Assembly: GCA_903831925.1 (NCBI GenBank)
Contig: CAIKZV010000299.1
Coordinates: 1 to 5,256, forward strand
Direction of reading: 5' to 3'
Length of the DNA: 5,256 nt
DNA from: an uncultured Burkholderiales bacterium
Lineage (GTDB): Bacteria > Pseudomonadota > Gammaproteobacteria > Burkholderiales > Burkholderiaceae_E
Below, piece after piece: positions 1-5,256 of this stretch. The translations under genes and the position numbers were made by a program. The notes under the pieces were generated by a model, which had not been told where the DNA came from, did no database searches, and saw only the letters and a program-made list of their open reading frames with translations. How positions within the stretch are numbered: position 1 is the first letter of the stretch; each line of letters begins with the position of its first letter.

Positions 1-368
1 CACCACGAGGCCAGTCCGACCCACACCGGGTTGGTAGTGACCAGGGCGACGCTGCTGGCCACCGAGGTATAGGCGAGCGAACTCACCCAGGTCGCGAAAT
101 GCGCGGCGAGAAAGACGCCGGCGAAGGCGGCGATGGTCCAGTCGGGGCGGCGCAACCGGGCGAGCTCGGGGCCGCGATGCCAAAGCGCCAGCGGCACGAC
201 CACAAGCGCCGCCAGCGTGAGTCTGCCGGCGGCCACCGCCAGCGGCCCGGCACCGGCGCCGATGGCATAGCGAATCAGCAGCGCCGCTGTGGAGACGATC
301 AGCACACCAAGCGCGAGTCCGCCATAGCGCCTTCCCAGGCCGACGATACCGAGAGCGGAAGACGCCAC
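1..368 (-). CDS. DMT-superfamily EamA-type transporter, N-terminal part (runs off left edge)
   Basis: This is an integral inner-membrane protein of the drug/metabolite transporter (EamA) type, probably an exporter or permease of a small metabolite; the substrate cannot be told. The 122 visible residues read MASSALGIVG... and hold about four hydrophobic segments: roughly residues 16-33, 43-62, 79-98 and 102-120. The third and fourth segments carry the stretch HFATWVSSLAYTSVASSVAL, typical of the first EamA domain. A full protein would have about 280-300 residues and ten helices, so more than half is missing to the left. The frame is open from an in-frame TGA just upstream (inside the end of dcd). 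The only sensible start is GTG at 368-366, because the next in-frame GTG would remove half of the first helix. That start lies 13 nt after the dcd stop with no Shine-Dalgarno, so coupled translation with dcd is likely. Family is fairly sure; the exact start is less so. Confidence 0.75.
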   Translation of the reverse strand, partial: MASSALGIVGLGRRYGGLALGVLIVSTAALLIRYAIGAGAGPLAVAAGRLTLAALVVVPLALWHRGPELARLRRPDWTIAAFAGVFLAAHFATWVSSLAYTSVASSVALVTTNPVWVGLASW

Positions 369-381
369 CGGCGAGCGCAGC

Positions 382-948
382 TCAGGTCTTTGGCAGCGTC
401 ACGCCGCTTTGGCCCTGATACTTTCCGCCCCGATCCTTGTAGGAGGTTTCGCAAACCTCGTCGGACTCGAAAAACAGCACCTGCGCGCAGCCCTCATGGG
501 CATAAATTTTGGCGGGCAAGGGGGTGGTGTTGGAGAACTCGAGCGTCACATAGCCCTCCCACTCGGGCTCGAAGGGCGTCACGTTGACGATGATGCCGCA
601 GCGCGCGTAGGTCGATTTTCCGAGGCAAATCGTGAGAACGCTGCGAGGAATCCGGAAGTATTCGACGGTGCGCGCCAGCGCAAACGAGTTGGGCGGGATG
701 ATGCAGACATCGCCCTTGAAGTCGACAAAGGACTTTTCATCGAAGTTCTTGGGATCGACGATCGTCGAATTGATATTGGTGAAAATCTTGAATTCGTCAG
801 CGCAGCGGATGTCGTAGCCATAGCTCGAGGTGCCCCACGACACCACCCGACGGCCGTCGGAGACTCGGACCTGACCCGGCTCGAAAGGCTCGATCATGGC
901 GTGCTCTGTCGCCATGCGGCGGATCCAGCGGTCGGACTTGATGCTCAT
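382..948 (-). CDS. dcd: dCTP deaminase
   Basis: Dcd is a cytosolic homotrimeric enzyme that deaminates dCTP to dUTP, the precursor route to dTMP. The 188-residue product matches the usual length of the proteobacterial enzyme (about 188-193). Visible hallmarks are the N-terminus MSIKSDRWIRRM, the motif SSYGYDIR (about 41-48), the nucleotide-binding/active-site loop LGKSTYAR (109-116), the segment with the catalytic glutamate TLEF (E137) after EPEWEGYV, and the C-terminal substrate-closing segment SYKDRGGKYQGQ ending in GVTLPKT. The open frame extends upstream to 1020, but ATG 948-946 is chosen because MSIKSDRWIR is the conserved family start. The Shine-Dalgarno is weak (a GAG about 10 nt upstream). 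The transporter gene begins 13 nt after its stop, suggesting one transcript. Whether it is mono-functional or also hydrolyses dUTP cannot be decided by eye; the proteobacterial type is normally mono-functional. Confidence 0.96.
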   Translation of the reverse strand: MSIKSDRWIRRMATEHAMIEPFEPGQVRVSDGRRVVSWGTSSYGYDIRCADEFKIFTNINSTIVDPKNFDEKSFVDFKGDVCIIPPNSFALARTVEYFRIPRSVLTICLGKSTYARCGIIVNVTPFEPEWEGYVTLEFSNTTPLPAKIYAHEGCAQVLFFESDEVCETSYKDRGGKYQGQSGVTLPKT

Positions 949-978
949 GGGAAGCGGCTCGCGGCGGGTTAATTCCCG

Positions 979-1007
979 ATTCTCGGCGTTCCGGGCAGCG
1001 CAGGCAA
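979..1007 (-). promoter_or_regulatory. candidate sigma-70 promoter for dcd
   Basis: On the minus strand TTGCCT (1007-1002, 4 of 6 matches to TTGACA) is followed after exactly 17 nt by GAGAAT (984-979, 4 of 6 to TATAAT). Transcription would begin near 972 and leave a leader of about 24 nt before the dcd ATG. Position and spacing are good but both boxes are weak, so this is only a candidate. Confidence 0.3.
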
Positions 1008-1056
1008 ATCCCCTTCGCACAGGCGGATGAGTCGTGCTGCGCCTTATGCCGGATCA

Positions 1057-1089
1057 GTGACACGGAATTCATCGGATTAAGGTTATGAT
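1057..1089 (+). promoter_or_regulatory. candidate promoter for the molybdenum hydroxylase operon
   Basis: TATGAT at 1084-1089 matches the -10 consensus in 5 of 6 positions. The best -35-like box is GTGACA at 1057-1062 (5 of 6), but the spacer would be 21 nt, well above the usual 16-18. The -10 box may therefore work with an activator, or the pairing may be chance. A start near 1096 would give a leader of about 120 nt, long enough for regulation, though no defined structure was recognised in it. Confidence 0.25.
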
Positions 1090-1203
1090 CGCCGACGGCG
1101 GCGAGCCGGCCCGGGTTTTTACACGTGACCATCAGCCGATCGACCGAGCCGATAACCAGGCGAATCAGCAGGCACTTGCCGACTCATTTGCCAAGACACA
1201 ACC

Positions 1204-1209
1204 AGGAGA
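1204..1209 (+). promoter_or_regulatory. ribosome binding site of the 2Fe-2S subunit gene (fixes its start)
   Basis: AGGAGA lies 7 nt before ATG 1217. This strong, well-spaced site selects ATG 1217 over the in-frame ATG at 1085, which has no comparable site and would add 44 non-conserved residues. Confidence 0.85.
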
Positions 1210-1216
1210 TTCCCTG

Positions 1217-1681
1217 ATGAGTCAGACACTCAACCTGACGGTCAATGGCACGGCCGTGTCACTGAACGTTGATCCGCGCACGCTGCTTGCACAAGCACTT
1301 CGCGAGCAACTCCATCTGACCGGCACCCATGTCGGCTGCGACACCGCCCAGTGCGGCGCGTGCACCGTCCGAATCAACGGGCGTGCGGTGAAGTCGTGCT
1401 CGATCCTGGCGCTTCAGGCCGAGGGTGCCGAGATCCAGACCATCGAAGGCCTGTCGACCGATGGCGCCATGCACCCGGTACAGGAAGCCTTTCGCGAGTG
1501 CCATGGCCTGCAGTGCGGCTTTTGCACGCCCGGCATGGTGATGGCCTCGGTCCAGCTTCTGCAGGACAACCCCAAGCCCTCCGAGGCGCAGATCCGCGAA
1601 GCCCTCGAAGGCAATATCTGCCGTTGCACCGGCTATCACAACATCGTGCGCGCGGTGCAGTCTGCCGCCAGCCGCGCCTAA
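1217..1681 (+). CDS. 2Fe-2S subunit of a molybdenum hydroxylase (CoxS-like)
   Basis: This small subunit of a xanthine oxidase/CO dehydrogenase-family enzyme carries electrons from the molybdenum cofactor to FAD. The 154-residue product has the usual length (about 150-170). Its N-terminal plant-ferredoxin-type domain shows the ligand set GCDTAQCGAC (C41, C46, C49) with C61 in KSCS. Its C-terminal helical domain shows QCGFC (C100, C103) and the paired ICRCTGY (C135, C137). All eight cysteines for two 2Fe-2S clusters are present, so the protein looks functional. No signal peptide is seen, consistent with a cytoplasmic complex. It is the first gene of the operon, and its TAA stop overlaps the ribosome binding site of the large subunit 9 nt before that start. 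This subunit alone does not reveal the substrate; close homologues serve CO, aldehyde, isoquinoline, nicotinate and similar dehydrogenases. Confidence 0.95.
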   Translation: MSQTLNLTVNGTAVSLNVDPRTLLAQALREQLHLTGTHVGCDTAQCGACTVRINGRAVKSCSILALQAEGAEIQTIEGLSTDGAMHPVQEAFRECHGLQCGFCTPGMVMASVQLLQDNPKPSEAQIREALEGNICRCTGYHNIVRAVQSAASRA

Positions 1682-1686
1682 GGAGG
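1680..1686 (+). promoter_or_regulatory. ribosome binding site of the large subunit, overlapping the upstream stop codon
   Basis: AAGGAGG includes the last two bases of the TAA stop (1679-1681) of the small subunit and ends 4 nt before ATG 1691. The overlap places termination of one gene at the initiation site of the next, favouring coupled and balanced synthesis of the two subunits. Confidence 0.85.
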
Positions 1687-1690
1687 CATC

Positions 1691-4048
1691 ATGACCGACC
1701 TCTCCAATTCACCGATCGGCAAGTCGATTGTTCGCCGCGAAGATGAGCGCTTTCTGACCGGTCTCGGCCAGTACACCGACGACGTCATCCTGCCCCGCCA
1801 GACTTATGCGGTGTTCCTGCGCTCGCCGCATGCACACGCACGTATCGTGTCGGTCGACATCGCCGCCGCCAGCAAGATGCCAGGTGTGGTCGCGATCTTC
1901 ACCGGCAAGGACATCGCCGACTCGAAGATCGGCGGACTGCCCTGCGGATGGCTGATCCACAACCGCGACGGCTCGCCGATGAAAGAGCCGCTGCATCCGA
2001 TCATCGCCGCCGACAAGGTGCTGCATGTGGGTGATCAGGTCGCGCTCGTCGTCGCCGAATCGGTCGTGCAGGCCAAAGACGCAGCCGAAGCGATCGTGGT
2101 CGACTATGAAACCCTGACCGCTGTCGTCGATACCGCGACGGCCGCCAATGCCACCGCGCTGCACGATGCAGTCGCACCCGACAACGTCTGCTACAACTGG
2201 GGCCATGGCGATGAAGCCGCCGTGAACGCCGCATTTGCCAAAGCGGCTCATGTCACGCGACTCGACTTCGCCAACAACCGCTTGATCCCGAATGCGATGG
2301 AGCCGCGGGCAGCCAACGCGTCCTACACCCGCCATGACGACAGCTACGTGCTGTATGTCGCCAACCAGAACCCCCATGTCGAGCGCCTGCTGATGGCCGC
2401 CTTCGTGCTCGGGATTCCGGAGTCACGGCTGCGCGTGATCGCACCCGATGTCGGCGGCGGCTTCGGCTCGAAGATCTTCCTGTATGCCGAAGAGACCGCG
2501 CTGGTCTGGGCCTCCAAGCGGGTCGGTCGTCCGATCAAGTGGACCGCCGAGCGCAGCGAATCCTTCCTCACCGATGCGCATGGCCGTGATCATGTGACCA
2601 CCGCCGAGATGGCCACCGACAAGGACGGTCATTTCCTGGCGATGCGGGTCAAGACCATCGCCAACATGGGCGCCTATCTCTCGACCTTCGCATCGTCGGT
2701 GCCGACCATCCTTTATGCCACGCTGCTGGCCGGGCAATACAAGACGCCGGCGATCTTCTGCGAGGTCAAGGCGGTCTTCACCAACACCTCGCCGGTTGAT
2801 GCCTATCGCGGCGCCGGTCGCCCCGAGGCCACCTATGTGGTCGAGCGGCTGGTCGAGCAGGTGGCACGCGATCACAAGCTCGATCCTGCCGAACTGCGTC
2901 GTCGCAACTTCATCAAGGAGTTCCCGTATGCCACACCGGTCGGTCTGACCTATGACATCGGCGACTACGAGGCGACCCTGAGCAAGGCACAGAAAATTGC
3001 CGACGTCGCAGGCTTTGCGGCACGCAAGGCCGAATCGGCCAAGCGCGGCATGCTGCGCGGCATGGGCTACTCCTGCTACATCGAGGCGTGCGGCCTGGCG
3101 CCGTCGAACATCGCCGGTGCACTCGGCGCGCGTGCGGGTCTGTTCGAAGCCGGTGAAGTGCGGGTGCATCCCACCGGCACGGTTACGGTCTTCACCGGCT
3201 CGCACAGCCACGGCCAGGGCCATGAGACCACCTTCGCGCAGGTGGTCGCGGGACGACTGGGCATCCCGGTCGAAAACGTCGAGATCGTGCACGGCGACAC
3301 CGGCCGCGTGCCCTTCGGCATGGGCACCTACGGGTCGCGCTCGCTGTCGGTTGGCGGCAGCGCCATCGTGAAAGCCGTCGACAAGGTGATCGCCAAGGGT
3401 CGCAAGATCGCGGCCCACCTCCTTGAGGCCTCCGACACCGATATCGTTTTTGAGAACGGCGAGTTCAAGGTGGCCGGTACCGACCGCAAGGTGCCGTTCG
3501 CGCAGGTGTCGCTGTCGGCCTATGTGCCGCACAACTATCCGCTTGAGACGCTTGAGCCGGGCCTGAACGAGAACGCCTTCTACGATCCGACCAACTTCAC
3601 CTATCCGGCTGGCTCCTATGTCTGCGAGGTCGAAGTCGACCCGGCAACAGGCGTGGTCAGCATCGAGAAGTTCACTGCGGTCGATGACTTCGGCAACATC
3701 GTCAATCCGATGATCGTCGAAGGCCAGGTCCATGGCGGCATCGCCCAGGGCATCGGCCAGGCCCTGCTCGAGCAGGCGGTCTACGACAAGGAATCGGGCC
3801 AGCTGCTCACCGGCTCCTATCTCGACTACGCCATGCCGCGCGCCACCGATCTGCCGATGTTCACGGTCGACACCTGCTCGACGCCCTGCACGCACAACCC
3901 GCTGGGCGTCAAGGGCTGCGGCGAGGCCGGGGCCATCGGTTCGCCCCCGGCCCTGATCAATGCCATCACCGACGCCATCGGCGTTCGCGACCTCGCCATG
4001 CCGGCGACCCCGGAACGCGTCTGGCGTGCCATCGCCCAACGCGCCTGA
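1691..4048 (+). CDS. molybdopterin-binding large subunit of a form II CoxL-like molybdenum hydroxylase
   Basis: This catalytic subunit holds the molybdopterin cytosine dinucleotide cofactor and hydroxylates or oxidises a small substrate using water as oxygen source. The 785 residues fit the family (about 760-810). The N-terminal aldehyde-oxidase a/b-hammerhead domain spans about 20-150 and the Mo-binding domains follow. Recognisable motifs are MEPRAA (203-208), GGGFGSK (255-261), the active-site loop AYRGAGR (371-377), HGQGHET (507-513), GTYGSRS (545-551) and the C-terminal KGCGEAGAIG (741-750) with E745 as the likely catalytic base. True form I CO dehydrogenase has AYxCSFR, whose Cys binds copper; here that Cys is absent. 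This is therefore a form II protein and should not be called CO dehydrogenase without biochemical data. The substrate may be an aldehyde, purine or other N-heterocycle. No Tat signal is seen, so it is probably cytoplasmic. It lies between the 2Fe-2S and FAD genes (gaps 9 and 18 nt). Confidence 0.95.
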   Translation: MTDLSNSPIGKSIVRREDERFLTGLGQYTDDVILPRQTYAVFLRSPHAHARIVSVDIAAASKMPGVVAIFTGKDIADSKIGGLPCGWLIHNRDGSPMKEPLHPIIAADKVLHVGDQVALVVAESVVQAKDAAEAIVVDYETLTAVVDTATAANATALHDAVAPDNVCYNWGHGDEAAVNAAFAKAAHVTRLDFANNRLIPNAMEPRAANASYTRHDDSYVLYVANQNPHVERLLMAAFVLGIPESRLRVIAPDVGGGFGSKIFLYAEETALVWASKRVGRPIKWTAERSESFLTDAHGRDHVTTAEMATDKDGHFLAMRVKTIANMGAYLSTFASSVPTILYATLLAGQYKTPAIFCEVKAVFTNTSPVDAYRGAGRPEATYVVERLVEQVARDHKLDPAELRRRNFIKEFPYATPVGLTYDIGDYEATLSKAQKIADVAGFAARKAESAKRGMLRGMGYSCYIEACGLAPSNIAGALGARAGLFEAGEVRVHPTGTVTVFTGSHSHGQGHETTFAQVVAGRLGIPVENVEIVHGDTGRVPFGMGTYGSRSLSVGGSAIVKAVDKVIAKGRKIAAHLLEASDTDIVFENGEFKVAGTDRKVPFAQVSLSAYVPHNYPLETLEPGLNENAFYDPTNFTYPAGSYVCEVEVDPATGVVSIEKFTAVDDFGNIVNPMIVEGQVHGGIAQGIGQALLEQAVYDKESGQLLTGSYLDYAMPRATDLPMFTVDTCSTPCTHNPLGVKGCGEAGAIGSPPALINAITDAIGVRDLAMPATPERVWRAIAQRA

Positions 4049-4053
4049 CCGAC

Positions 4054-4059
4054 AGGAGA
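4054..4059 (+). promoter_or_regulatory. ribosome binding site of the FAD subunit gene
   Basis: AGGAGA sits 7 nt before ATG 4067 in the 18-nt gap after the large-subunit stop. It has the same sequence and spacing as the site of the first operon gene, which supports this start. Confidence 0.8.
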
Positions 4060-4066
4060 CGACCCC

Positions 4067-4867
4067 ATGTACTCATTCGACTATCAGCGTCCCAGCCAGT
4101 CCGCCCAGGCCGTCGGTGCCGCCAAAACCGGTGCAGAAGCCCGGTATCTCGCCGGCGGCCAGAGCCTGGTCCAGGCCATGAAACTGCGCCTGTCGCAGCC
4201 CTCGCATCTGATCGACCTGAGCGGCATCAGCGATCTGGCCGGCATCACCGTGTCGGCCACCACCGTCAGCATCGGCGCCATGACCCGTCATGACACGGTT
4301 GCCCGTTCGGCCGAGGTGGCTCGCGCCATCCCGGCGCTGGCAGCGCTGGCTGGTGGTATCGGCGATCCGATGGTGCGCAATGCCGGCACCATTGGCGGCT
4401 CGCTCGCCAACGCCGATCCGGCAGCCTGCTATCCCTCGGCCATCCTGGGCCTGGGCGCGACCATCCGGACAGACCGGCGCTCGATTCCGGGTGATCAGTT
4501 CTTCACCGGTCTGTTCGAAACAGCACTGCAAGCCGGCGAGCTGATCGTGGGCGTCGATTTTCCGATCCCTCAGCACGCCGCCTATGTGAAGTTCAAGCAT
4601 CCGGCCTCGCGTTTCGCGCTGGTGGGTGTTTTCGTCAGCAAGAGTGCCGCGGGTGTGCGGGTCGGCGTCACGGGTGCAAAGTCGCATGCGTTTCGCTGGA
4701 CGGCAGCCGAAACTGCGCTGTCGGCAAGCTTCACGCCGGCAGCACTCAAGGGCCTGAGCATCGACGCGGGCGACATCAACGGTGACCTGCATGGCAGCTC
4801 CGAGTATCGGGCAGCCATGGTGGCAACGATGACCGCCCGGGCGGTTGCACAAGCCACCGGTGGCTGA
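4067..4867 (+). CDS. FAD-binding medium subunit of the molybdenum hydroxylase (CoxM-like)
   Basis: This subunit binds FAD and passes electrons from the 2Fe-2S clusters to an external acceptor (quinone, cytochrome or other). The 266-residue protein begins MYSFDYQRPS, as is typical for the family. It shows the two FAD-binding motifs, AGGQS (29-33) and TIGGSLANADPA (108-119), the latter preceded by GDPMVRNAG. The C-terminal CO dehydrogenase flavoprotein domain covers about 170-265, with KFKHPASRFALVGV (175-188) as its conserved opening. Length is slightly below that of form I CoxM (about 288) but normal for form II relatives. The key motifs are intact. It follows the large subunit by 18 nt, completing an S-L-M gene order characteristic of form II clusters (form I is M-S-L). 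The electron acceptor cannot be deduced from sequence. Confidence 0.94.
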   Translation: MYSFDYQRPSQSAQAVGAAKTGAEARYLAGGQSLVQAMKLRLSQPSHLIDLSGISDLAGITVSATTVSIGAMTRHDTVARSAEVARAIPALAALAGGIGDPMVRNAGTIGGSLANADPAACYPSAILGLGATIRTDRRSIPGDQFFTGLFETALQAGELIVGVDFPIPQHAAYVKFKHPASRFALVGVFVSKSAAGVRVGVTGAKSHAFRWTAAETALSASFTPAALKGLSIDAGDINGDLHGSSEYRAAMVATMTARAVAQATGG

Positions 4868-4879
4868 GCGGGTGTTGGC

Positions 4880-5256
4880 TTGAGCACTGCACCGGCCAGT
4901 GTCGAGGCGCTGCAGGCGCAGCTGGCCAGTGATGGCTATCTCGCCGACCGGCGCCTCGCCACCTCGCTTTTTCTGAGCCTGCGCCTGAATCGCCCTCTGT
5001 TTCTTGAGGGCGAAGCGGGTGTGGGCAAGACCGAGCTTGCCAAGGCGCTGGCCCATCTGCTGGGCGCGCCGCTCATCCGGCTGCAGTGCTACGAGGGCCT
5101 GGATGTCTCGCAGGCGGCCTATGAATGGAATGTCGGCCGACAGCTGCTGCATATCCGCCTGGCCGAGGCGGGTGGCGCAGGCGGACAGTCGAGCGCCGAG
5201 CAGGCGCTCTTTTCCCGCGAGATGCTGCTTGAGCGACCGCTGCTGGCGGCCCTGTC
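4880..5256 (+). CDS. MoxR/CoxD-type AAA+ ATPase, N-terminal part (runs off right edge)
   Basis: This is the start of an AAA+ ATPase of the MoxR group, of the kind that accompanies molybdenum hydroxylase operons (CoxD). In form I CO dehydrogenase, CoxD is known to take part in post-translational assembly of the active site. The 125 visible residues contain the Walker A motif GEAGVGKT (44-51) within NRPLFLEGEAGVGKTELAKA, followed by LQCYEGLDVSQAAYEWN (68-84), a signature of CoxD-like proteins. Walker B and the sensors lie beyond the window. No ATG is in frame near the start. The frame is open directly after the FAD-subunit TGA, and the only reasonable initiation codon is TTG at 4880, 12 nt after that stop, with a poor GAGCGGG-like site upstream. 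Translation is probably coupled to the FAD subunit, which would give sub-stoichiometric amounts suitable for a maturation factor. The family is clear; the start is tentative. Confidence 0.87.
   Translation, partial: MSTAPASVEALQAQLASDGYLADRRLATSLFLSLRLNRPLFLEGEAGVGKTELAKALAHLLGAPLIRLQCYEGLDVSQAAYEWNVGRQLLHIRLAEAGGAGGQSSAEQALFSREMLLERPLLAAL

Larger units (their letters stand above)
949..1216. other. divergent intergenic region between dcd and the molybdenum hydroxylase operon
   Basis: These 268 nt separate two divergently oriented transcription units and must hold both promoters. Apart from the two candidate promoters and the ribosome binding site listed separately, I see no tRNA, no clear inverted-repeat operator and no riboswitch-like structure. 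Two copies of GCCGAT occur 12 nt apart (1135-1140 and 1147-1152), the first overlapping the palindrome CGATCG. They could be regulator half-sites or chance in GC-rich DNA. A GC-rich stretch followed by five T (1091-1120) is noted but does not form a convincing terminator hairpin. The frame of the small subunit stays open back to an ATG at 1085 within this region. Confidence 0.6.

Noticed and set aside
720..800. Locally AT-richer patch within dcd that could suggest foreign DNA
   Set aside because: It encodes the conserved Lys/Asn/Ile/Phe-rich segment of Dcd, so amino-acid content explains the base composition.
409..972. A 187-codon open frame on the plus strand opposite dcd
   Set aside because: It is antisense to a clear dcd gene, has no ribosome binding site or recognisable motif, and is explained by codon bias.
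1091..1120. GC-rich stretch ending in TTTTT, resembling a rho-independent terminator on the plus strand
   Set aside because: Only very short, poorly formed stems can be drawn, and no plus-strand gene ends just upstream.
1170..1195. GGCAC...TTGCC pattern resembling a sigma-54 promoter
   Set aside because: The GG and GC dinucleotides do not have the required 10-nt separation.
1085..1216. In-frame N-terminal extension of the 2Fe-2S subunit from ATG 1085 (44 extra residues)
   Set aside because: The extension is hydrophilic and unlike family N-termini, has no ribosome binding site, and its ATG lies within the candidate -10 box. ATG 1217 has a strong AGGAGA at ideal spacing.
2423..4039. A 538-codon open frame on the minus strand opposite the large-subunit gene
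   Set aside because: Its translation is low-complexity, rich in Gly/Arg/Asp/His with no recognisable domain, while the opposite strand encodes a fully conserved protein. It is a by-product of high-GC third positions.
4073..5152. A 359-codon open frame on the minus strand opposite the FAD subunit and ATPase genes
   Set aside because: It spans two well-supported genes on the other strand and has no domain-like features.

Overview
The window is high-GC DNA with dense, closely packed genes and classical AGGAG-type ribosome binding sites. The dCTP deaminase is of the 188-residue proteobacterial type. Together these suggest a proteobacterium, most likely a betaproteobacterium; the lineage is an inference from sequence style, not from a search. 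No mobile elements, RNA genes, CRISPR arrays or tandem repeats were seen.

Left part (1-948), minus strand: dcd (dCTP deaminase) is followed 13 nt later by the first 122 codons of a DMT/EamA-type membrane transporter, which runs off the left edge. The transporter probably starts at a GTG, has no Shine-Dalgarno of its own, and is likely translated by coupling to dcd.

Middle (949-1216): a 268-nt divergent intergenic region separates dcd from the right-hand operon. It carries only weak promoter-like boxes for each direction and no convincing operator or terminator.

Right part (1217-5256), plus strand: a tightly spaced operon in the order small 2Fe-2S subunit, large molybdopterin subunit, medium FAD subunit, then a MoxR/CoxD-type AAA+ ATPase cut by the right edge. 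Gaps are 9, 18 and 12 nt. The first three genes encode a complete three-subunit molybdenum hydroxylase of the xanthine oxidase/CO dehydrogenase family. Electrons would pass from the Mo site (large subunit) through two 2Fe-2S clusters (small subunit) to FAD (medium subunit). The large subunit has the loop AYRGAGR instead of the Cys-containing AYxCSFR loop of true (form I) CO dehydrogenase, and the order S-L-M is that of 'form II' cox clusters. The enzyme is therefore better described as a form II CoxL-like aldehyde/N-heterocycle-type hydroxylase of unknown substrate. The adjacent AAA+ ATPase probably helps mature or activate the Mo site.

The window looks like ordinary chromosome plus one metabolic operon. 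The points most worth following up are the unassigned substrate and the pairing of a CoxD-like maturation ATPase with a large subunit that lacks the copper-ligand cysteine.
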